Positions 33,973 to 38,694 of a DNA stretch of 38,694 nt are shown here, one piece after another (within the stretch, counting starts at the first letter, position 1; the number at the start of each line of letters is the position of its first letter). This DNA comes from Pseudomonadota bacterium. GTDB lineage: Bacteria; Pseudomonadota; Gammaproteobacteria; Burkholderiales; Chitinibacteraceae. The translations under genes and the position numbers were made by a program. The stretch covers positions 1-38,694 of the forward strand of contig JAPLQI010000055.1 in assembly GCA_026399755.1 (NCBI GenBank), given 5' to 3'. The notes beneath the pieces were generated by a model. It worked only from the letters and a program-made list of their open reading frames with translations, was not told the origin of the DNA and made no database searches.

Positions 33973-34441
33973 ATCACAGTCTTTTGGCAGCTACGCCGAG
34001 TACCGACTCGCCGTAGCAGAGATTATTTGTGCGGCAAAACATGAGTTATTGCTCTGTGAATACAATTTTTCACAGAGCGATTTAGGCAATAAAGCGGTGT
34101 GTGATGCACTTTGGGCATTTTTCACATTAAATCCAACAGCCAATCTGCGACTTATTGCTTTTGATGCCACTTATTTAAGCACTCGTTGCCCGCAATTTTT
34201 ACAATTGACAGATAAATTCTCGCATAAAATCGAATTGAGATTAGCGCATGAATCCTGTCATTACTGGCAACAGGGCTTTATTTTATCGGATAGAAACAAG
34301 CTTTTACGCCGTCATCACTTTGCTTGGCCTCGTGGCGAAATGACGATAGATTCACATCTTGTTGCGATGATGCAACAGCAATTTGACATACTTTGGGAAC
34401 AATCTGAGCCATGCAATGAATGGCAGCGCTTATATTTATAG
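33935..34441 (+). CDS. DUF7931-like protein, overlapping roxA
   Basis: A protein of up to 168 aa in a frame that begins inside the last 38 bases of roxA; ATGs at 33935, 33944 and 33950 are all possible starts and none has a good ribosome binding site, so coupling to roxA translation is likely. Sequence has two blocks of alternating strand and helix, with IICAAKHELLLCEYNF, NLRLIAFDATYL and a C-terminal FDILWEQSEP, resembling the DUF7931 family and, more distantly, phospholipase-D-like half folds. No HKD motif is present. Function unknown; linkage with an L16 hydroxylase hints at translation but is not evidence. Confidence 0.7.
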   Translation: MNVMNMDTCSSPESQSFGSYAEYRLAVAEIICAAKHELLLCEYNFSQSDLGNKAVCDALWAFFTLNPTANLRLIAFDATYLSTRCPQFLQLTDKFSHKIELRLAHESCHYWQQGFILSDRNKLLRRHHFAWPRGEMTIDSHLVAMMQQQFDILWEQSEPCNEWQRLYL

Positions 34442-34652
34442 ACATTTAACATCTTGTTACATGGCGTTGCACAATTCTCGTCTAAATAGCGGCATTCATA
34501 ATGCGATGGACTGTTCTTTCAAATAAAACGTGATATTATTTGCGCTGTCGGTCGGTCACTGAATGATTGCAGTTTTTCAGCATCGATCCACGGTTGATTG
34601 CACCTATTTAATTTCGTTTGTCCCATTCGTCTCTGTCAAAGGTAAGTTCATA
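34442..34652. other. Promoter region of the 64-aa lipoprotein gene
   Basis: About 210 bases with no gene or repeat family. AT-rich stretch near 34520-34545 could hold the promoter; AAAGGTAAG before 34653 is the ribosome binding site. Confidence 0.45.
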
Positions 34653-34847
34653 ATGAAAAAGTCCCTGCTAGTTGCTGCTCTGATCGCTGTTGCTCTGTCT
34701 GCTTGCGGCAAGAAAGAAGAAGCTGCTGTTGAAGCATCTGCTGTTGTTGAAGCAGCATCTGCTGTTGTTGAAGCAGCATCTGCTGTTGTTGAAGCAGCTC
34801 CAGTTGCTTCCGAAGCTGCTGCTTCAGAAGCATCTGCTGCTAAGTAA
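34653..34847 (+). CDS. Small Ala/Val/Glu-rich lipoprotein with tandem repeats
   Basis: The 64-aa product starts at ATG 34653 behind AAAGGTAAG and has a lipoprotein signal MKKSLLVAALIAVALSAC (Cys18), then GKKEE. The mature part is built from repeats of the heptad EAASAVV, encoded by 21-bp direct repeats at 34731-34790, followed by EAAPVASEAAASEASAAK. It is likely a surface or periplasm-facing lipoprotein of the Lpp-like, low-complexity kind; similar repeat lipoproteins are common and lack known functions. It ends at a strong terminator. Confidence 0.8.
   Translation: MKKSLLVAALIAVALSACGKKEEAAVEASAVVEAASAVVEAASAVVEAAPVASEAAASEASAAK
34731..34790 (+). repeat. 21-bp coding tandem repeat in the lipoprotein gene
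   Basis: One 18-base unit (gaagcatctgctgttgtt) is followed by two identical 21-base units (gaagcagcatctgctgttgt plus t), then a diverged unit. Units are in-frame, so copy-number changes alter length without a frameshift. Confidence 0.9.
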
Positions 34848-34870
34848 TTAGCAAGCAGTACCGCTTTAAA

Positions 34871-34897
34871 AAAAGCCGACCGCAAGGTCGGCTTTTT
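34871..34897 (+). terminator. Rho-independent terminator of the 64-aa lipoprotein gene
   Basis: AAAAGCCGACC, loop GCAA, GGTCGGC and TTTTT; strong stem with a T-run. Confidence 0.92.
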
Positions 34898-35093
34898 GTT
34901 TTTCTAAATCAAGCAATTCAAAAGTCATATAAAAAACATCAATCACATGCAATGACAAGCGCATTGTATGTATGTAATTAAATTAACTATACCTTTATAA
35001 TCAACGATTAAAGCAAATTAAGTGGCCTTCATTTATAGCTATTCAATAAAAAATAAAAACCACTATTCTGATCGATTAATTTGAGATAATTCC

Positions 35094-36401
35094 ATGCAGA
35101 TTATTGCACCGCGCTGGCTTATTCCAATCGAACCTCATGCCACCGTGCTCAGCGAGCATGCTGTTATTACTGATCATGAACGCATCGTGCAAATCATGCC
35201 ACTCGATGCAGCACGCAAAGCCTACCCTGCCGCCAAAGAAATCCAGCTAACAGAGCACGCTCTCCTGCCCGGCTTAATAAATGCACATACTCATTCCGCC
35301 ATGAGCTTATTACGCGGTTATGCAGATGATCTGGCGCTTATGACTTGGCTACACCAGCACATTTGGCCTGCAGAAACCGCCCATGTTTCTGATGATTTTG
35401 TTTTTGATGGCACCACGCTCGCCATGATGGAAATGATTGCTGGCGGCACTACCTGCGCCAATGATATGTATTTTGAGCACAGCGCCGTAGCCCGTGCCGC
35501 TATTTCTAGCGGATTTCGGATGGGTATTGGTTGCACCATTTTAGATTTCCCCACACCTTACGCCTCTGATGCCGATGGCTATATCAAAAAAGCGCTCGCC
35601 TCATGTGCCGAATTTAGCGGCGAGCCCTTGGTGCATTTCACCCTCGCCCCCCATGCACCCTATACGGTGAGCGACGACACCTTTAGCCGAGTCATTACTC
35701 TGGCTGATGAGCTGGATCTAGACTTGCACTGCCATATCCATGAAACGCAGGATGAAATCAAAAATAGCCTGAAACAATACGGCGTGCGCCCGCTGGAGCG
35801 GCTGGCTGAACTAGGGTTTTTAGGCTCAAATTTAGTCGCTGCACACATGGTGCACACCAGCGATACAGAGATCGCCCTACTTGCTAAGCATGGCGTGAAT
35901 ATTGCACATAATCCGGCTAGTAATTTAAAGCTTGCCTCTGGTATTGCCCGTATTCACGCCATGCAGCAGGCAGGTATCAATGTTGCCATCGGCACCGATG
36001 GTGCTGCCAGTAATAATAAAATCGATCTATTTGCTGAAATGCGCCTTGCTGCACTGCTCGCAAAGGCCGAAGCAAACGACGCCCATGCCATTCCCGCTTG
36101 GCAGGCTTTAGAAATGGCCACCATAAACGCTGCCAAAGCCATGCGCCTCGATGATAAAATAGGCAGCATTAAAGTCGGAAAACAAGCAGATCTGATTGCC
36201 ATTGATCTATCTGCTGCTGCAACCCAACCTTGCTACGACCCCATTTCACAACTTGTCTATGCAGCAGATCGCTCGCAAGTTAGCCATGTATGGATTGCCG
36301 GGCGCTGCGTTTATCAAGCCGGGCAACACCTTAGCTTAAACGCTGGCGAAACGCTGAACCGCGCTCGTCGCTGGCAACAACGCATCAAAAAGGAAGCCTG
36401 A
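35094..36401 (+). CDS. mtaD: 5-methylthioadenosine/S-adenosylhomocysteine deaminase-type amidohydrolase
   Basis: A 435-aa metal-dependent amidohydrolase of the TRZ/ATZ group. Motifs seen: LLPGLINAHTHSAMSLLRGYADD (metal ligands HTH), HFTLAPHAPYTVSDD, LHCHIHETQDE, HNPASNLKLASGIA and GTDGAASNNKIDLFAEMR (metal Asp). These are the signatures of MTA/SAH/adenosine deaminases. Its last base overlaps the start of ubiG (TGATG), so it is translationally coupled. The gene order mtaD-ubiG-phosphatase is the same as in Pseudomonas (PA3170-PA3172), which supports the assignment. The ribosome binding site is weak. Confidence 0.88.
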   Translation: MQIIAPRWLIPIEPHATVLSEHAVITDHERIVQIMPLDAARKAYPAAKEIQLTEHALLPGLINAHTHSAMSLLRGYADDLALMTWLHQHIWPAETAHVSDDFVFDGTTLAMMEMIAGGTTCANDMYFEHSAVARAAISSGFRMGIGCTILDFPTPYASDADGYIKKALASCAEFSGEPLVHFTLAPHAPYTVSDDTFSRVITLADELDLDLHCHIHETQDEIKNSLKQYGVRPLERLAELGFLGSNLVAAHMVHTSDTEIALLAKHGVNIAHNPASNLKLASGIARIHAMQQAGINVAIGTDGAASNNKIDLFAEMRLAALLAKAEANDAHAIPAWQALEMATINAAKAMRLDDKIGSIKVGKQADLIAIDLSAAATQPCYDPISQLVYAADRSQVSHVWIAGRCVYQAGQHLSLNAGETLNRARRWQQRIKKEA

Positions 36402-37111
36402 TGACTGAAGCAAATATCAATGTTGACCCTTCCGAGATCGCCAAATTCTCCGCCCTCGCCCATAAATGGTGGGATACCGAGAGTGAGTTCAAGCCTCTGC
36501 ACGAGATCAACCCGCTACGCATCGATTTTATGCAAAAGCACGTTGAGCTGGCTGGCAAAAAAATCCTCGATGTAGGCTGCGGCGGCGGCATTCTGGCCGA
36601 AGGCTTGGCTCGCCAAGGCGCAGATGTCACCGGCATCGATCTGGCAGAAAAATCACTTAAAGTAGCCAAACTGCATTTATTTGAATCAAAACTTGAAGTC
36701 GATTATCGCTGCGTGCCGGTGGAGCAGCTCGCCACGGAAGAGCCTGAAAGCTACGACATCGTCACCTGCATGGAAATGCTGGAACATGTGCCGAGCCCTG
36801 CCAGCGTAGTAGCCGCCTGCGCCCGCCTCGTAAAACCCGGCGGCTGGGTGTTCTTTTCTACCCTCAACCGCAACGCCAAAAGCTATATGCTGGCCGTAGT
36901 GGGTGCTGAATACGTCTTAGGCATGCTGCCACGCGGCACGCATGACTACGCCAAATTTATCAAGCCGTCCGAGCTGGCCCGCATGACCCGCAATGCAGAA
37001 ATCGAAACCGTATCGCTCAGCGGCCTAAGCTATAACCCACTGACCAAAATCTATAAGCTGGATGACGATGCAGCCGTGAACTACCTGATTGCCACAAGGA
37101 AAGCCCCTTAA
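36401..37111 (+). CDS. ubiG: Bifunctional 3-demethylubiquinol / 2-polyprenyl-6-hydroxyphenol O-methyltransferase
   Basis: UbiG carries out both O-methylations of ubiquinone synthesis with S-adenosylmethionine at the membrane face. The 236-aa protein matches the family: KFSALAHKWWDTESEFKPLH at the N-terminus, the SAM-binding motif ILDVGCGGGILAEGLARQGA, GIDLAEKSL, and EMLEHVPSPASV, FSTLNRNAKSY, LPRGTHDYAKFI toward the C-terminus. Its ATG overlaps the mtaD stop. Next gene follows after 38 bases, in the same operon. Confidence 0.95.
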   Translation: MTEANINVDPSEIAKFSALAHKWWDTESEFKPLHEINPLRIDFMQKHVELAGKKILDVGCGGGILAEGLARQGADVTGIDLAEKSLKVAKLHLFESKLEVDYRCVPVEQLATEEPESYDIVTCMEMLEHVPSPASVVAACARLVKPGGWVFFSTLNRNAKSYMLAVVGAEYVLGMLPRGTHDYAKFIKPSELARMTRNAEIETVSLSGLSYNPLTKIYKLDDDAAVNYLIATRKAP

Positions 37112-37149
37112 ATCAAGCAAATCCATTTAAACCTCACAAGGAAAACTCC

Positions 37150-37803
37150 ATGATTACCGCAGTCCTGTTCGATCTTGACGGCACGCTTGCTGATACCGCA
37201 CCTGATTTAGGCGCCGCGCTCAACCGCCTGCTTGCCGAAGAAGGCCGCAAACCGCAGCCTTACTCCGCCATCCGCCCACTGGCATCCCACGGTGCACGCG
37301 GCCTGATCGAGCTGGGCTTTGGAGTTATCCCGCAAGACGAGCAGTTTGCTGCGCTGCGTGAGCGTTTTCTGGCGCTATACGAAACAAGCCTCTGTGAAGA
37401 AACCGCCCTCTTTGAAGGCATTCATGCCCTGATCGAAAAAATTGCCGCCCGTGGCATGCAATGGGGCATCGTCACCAATAAGCCTGCTCGCTATACCGAC
37501 CCACTGATCGCGCAACTGCCCTTCCCTAGCCGCCCCGGCGTCGTGGTTTCAGGCGACACCGTCGGCGTGGCCAAGCCGGACGCCAAACCCATGTATTTTG
37601 CAGCCGCCCAACTCGGCGTTGATCCAATCCACTGCATCTATGTAGGAGACGCTGAGCGCGATATCGAAGCAGGCCGCAAAGTAGGCATGCGCACCGTACT
37701 GGCCGATTACGGCTATATCAGTGGCAACGACAAACCCCATGAATGGGGCGCAGACCACCGCATCGCTCACCCGCTTGATCTACTCAAGCACCTGCCAAAC
37801 TAA
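37150..37803 (+). CDS. mupP: HAD phosphatase, probably N-acetylmuramic acid 6-phosphate phosphatase (MupP) rather than phosphoglycolate phosphatase
   Basis: A 217-aa haloacid-dehalogenase phosphatase with DLDGTLADT (nucleophile Asp), GIVTNKP, KPDAKPMYFAA and VGDAERDIEAG. Automatic annotation would say Gph, but the tail GYISGNDKPHEWGADHRIAHPLDLLKHL and the WGIVTNKPARYTDP stretch resemble MupP of Pseudomonas, and MupP (PA3172) is likewise just downstream of ubiG. MupP dephosphorylates MurNAc-6-phosphate in the AmgK-MurU cell-wall recycling route. The call rests on neighbourhood and local similarity; a phosphoglycolate phosphatase activity cannot be ruled out. AAGGAAAACTCC before the ATG is a usable ribosome binding site. 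The operon ends in a strong terminator. Confidence 0.75.
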   Translation: MITAVLFDLDGTLADTAPDLGAALNRLLAEEGRKPQPYSAIRPLASHGARGLIELGFGVIPQDEQFAALRERFLALYETSLCEETALFEGIHALIEKIAARGMQWGIVTNKPARYTDPLIAQLPFPSRPGVVVSGDTVGVAKPDAKPMYFAAAQLGVDPIHCIYVGDAERDIEAGRKVGMRTVLADYGYISGNDKPHEWGADHRIAHPLDLLKHLPN

Positions 37804-37842
37804 TTTAAATAAAGGGTGGCAATACGCACCCTTTATTTAAAT
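37803..37842 (+). terminator. Terminator of the mtaD-ubiG-mupP operon
   Basis: A perfect 16-bp inverted repeat, ATTTAAATAAAGGGTG and its complement, with an 8-base loop, directly after the stop codon. AT-rich at the base so it can function as a stem with flanking A/T tracts. Confidence 0.8.
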
Positions 37843-37927
37843 CCACATAAGCCTTTGTTATCCCTAGAAAATTAAGCCATCAAGCCCAGCAATCTTCACT
37901 AGAAATCCGTTACGGCAAAGGCTATCG

Positions 37928-37956
37928 TTGTGCAAGAGCAGCCTTACGCGTATAAT
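37928..37956 (+). promoter_or_regulatory. Sigma-70 promoter of ssrA
   Basis: TTGTGC (37928-37933), a 17-base spacer and a perfect TATAAT (37951-37956). The mature tmRNA begins 15 bases further downstream, leaving a short leader for RNase P to remove. Confidence 0.88.
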
Positions 37957-37970
37957 CAGAGATCTTCATT

Positions 37971-38335
37971 GGGGCCGCCATGGTTTCGACGGGGGTTGCA
38001 AAGTGGATGAGGGCATACCGGGGTCTCAGATTCCCGTAAAACACTGAATTTATATAGTCGCAAACGACAATAACTACGCTCTAGCCGCTTAATCGCGCTA
38101 GACTCTGCACTACAGGGCCCATCGGGTAGGTCGCCTAAAAACGATACGCAGAGTCATTAAGATGGGATCGCTTTTGCTCGGGTTACTTGGGCAGAGGCTA
38201 AATCTAAGGTAACTCGTTCTCTCCAAGCCTGTCGGTCGGCGTGGTCGGGAATTAAAACCAAATGACATGACTAAGTATGTAGAACTCACTATAGAGTGCT
38301 TCCGGACGCGGGTTCGACTCCCGCCGGCTCCACCA
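37971..38335 (+). ncRNA. ssrA: tmRNA
   Basis: The RNA begins GGGGCCGCC and ends GGCTCCACCA, forming the alanine-tRNA-like acceptor with the T arm GGTTCGACTCCCGCC near the 3' end and CCA encoded. Length is 365 bases. The resume frame starts at GCA 38060 and reads ANDNNYALAA before TAA at 38090-38092, a typical proteolysis tag. tmRNA rescues stalled ribosomes with SmpB. Most bacteria of this group have Glu in the third-last polar position (ANDE...), so Asn after ANDN is a small variation. Confidence 0.97.
38060..38092 (+). other. tmRNA tag reading frame (ANDNNYALAA)
   Basis: Eleven codons including the stop, from GCA to TAA, within ssrA. It is the resume frame that tags stalled proteins for ClpXP-type proteases through the ALAA end. 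Confidence 0.93.
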
Positions 38336-38353
38336 GTACAAAGCAATGAAATC

Positions 38354-38385
38354 AGCCACTTAGAGAAATCTAAGTGGCTTTTTTT
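38354..38385 (+). terminator. Terminator of ssrA
   Basis: AGCCACTTAGA, loop GAAA, TCTAAGTGGCT, then seven T. Confidence 0.95.
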
Positions 38386-38583
38386 ATGCCTGAAAAGGCC
38401 CTTTTAGGCACAACAATAACAACATTAATAGCAACATTCCTTACAGAAAATCCACTGGCCAACAAAAAAACCTCGCATGCAAGCGAGGTTTTTTATCATC
38501 AAAAGGACAAGCAGGGAACTCCCCCGCCCTCCTCCTTGCACCCCATGCGTGAGGGGTTTAAATCCAATCCTATCAACTTAAGC
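38386..38583. other. Intergenic region with a bidirectional terminator at 38464-38494
   Basis: AACCTCGC, six bases, GCGAGGTT with A7 before and T6 after is a terminator usable on both strands, suited to the gene tail entering from the right. The rest holds no supported gene; motif H occupies 38564-38582. Confidence 0.7.
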
Positions 38584-38682
38584 TCAAACCCCTGATTTAT
38601 AGGCTGTAAAATCATGCGGCTTAGGGTGTTTGGGGCGATCTTTTTTTGCATGAGGGTCGAAGTAAATCACTGCTTTGCATAG
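38564..38682. repeat. 119-bp terminal inverted repeat, right copy
   Basis: Exact complement of bases 1-119. The window continues 12 bases past it, so the gene tail is longer here than on the left. Confidence 0.95.
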
Positions 38683-38694
38683 CTCATTCAGTGC
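38584..38694 (-). CDS. 3' end of an unidentified gene, second copy
   Basis: Minus-strand frame open from the window edge, starting ALNELCKAVIYFDPHA and ending FTAYKSGV before the stop at 38584-38586, 36 residues. Identical to the tail at 1-99. No family recognised. Confidence 0.45.
   Translation of the reverse strand, partial: ALNELCKAVIYFDPHAKKDRPKHPKPHDFTAYKSGV

Noticed and set aside
37971-38385. Integration of a genomic island at the 3' end of ssrA
   Set aside because: No integrase or duplicated ssrA 3' end is visible between ssrA and the window edge; only short noncoding sequence and the terminal repeat follow.

Overview
The window looks like chromosome of a betaproteobacterium, most likely order Neisseriales (an Iodobacter- or Chromobacterium-like organism). 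This is inferred from gene content and order (mtaD-ubiG-mupP-like phosphatase, slyD, roxA, class Ia nrdA/nrdB, ssrA with tag ANDNNYALAA); no 16S or search result backs it. No integrase, complete transposase, phage block or CRISPR array is visible. The accessory character comes from an unusually dense set of small intergenic repeats, one AT-rich gene resembling abortive-infection proteins, and a 119-bp perfect inverted repeat joining the two window ends.

Layout. 1-7.7 kb: surface polysaccharide and c-di-GMP genes (undecaprenyl-phosphate glucose phosphotransferase, a secreted Ala-rich protein, an O-antigen-ligase/polymerase-like protein, a LapD-type receptor). 6.8-12.4 kb: a LysR regulator divergent from a 2-oxoadipate dioxygenase/decarboxylase-like protein (HglS family), followed by a D-2-hydroxyglutarate dehydrogenase-like flavo-iron-sulfur protein; together they suggest 2-oxoadipate to 2-oxoglutarate catabolism. 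13-17.5 kb: astE, a small unknown protein, a DUF2789 protein, rsgA with a structured leader and mini-ORF, a YcdZ-like membrane protein and a 41-aa Lys-rich protein. 17.6-20 kb: an orphan polyamine-type binding protein and a PAP2 phosphatase. 20-21.7 kb: a repeat mosaic and the putative abortive-infection gene. 21.8-28.4 kb: nrdB and nrdA on the minus strand, separated by an adenine-deaminase-like gene and two tandem paralogous lipoproteins, with a classic NrdR operator pair in front of nrdA. 28.8-31.7 kb: a TIG-domain metzincin lipoprotein. 31.9-34.8 kb: slyD with a peroxiredoxin-like gene lacking its catalytic cysteine, roxA with an overlapping DUF7931-like gene, and a repeat-bearing 64-aa lipoprotein. 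35-37.8 kb: mtaD-ubiG-phosphatase operon. 38 kb: tmRNA.

Repeats. At least five families of hairpin-forming repeats fill almost every intergenic gap between 0 and 25 kb: A (GGGCGGGTG.AACCCGCC arms), B (GGGTGTRCAA...TTGCGCACC arms), C (ACACAGAGAACACGGAG arms), D (a 168-bp folded element) and E (GTAGGAG.GGCTTTAGCCGCG). A short motif H (CCAATCCTATCAACTTAAG) accompanies several of them. Families C and B are nested in the same order in two places, which suggests composite mobile units. From about 28 kb to ssrA these repeats are nearly absent and ordinary terminators separate the genes.
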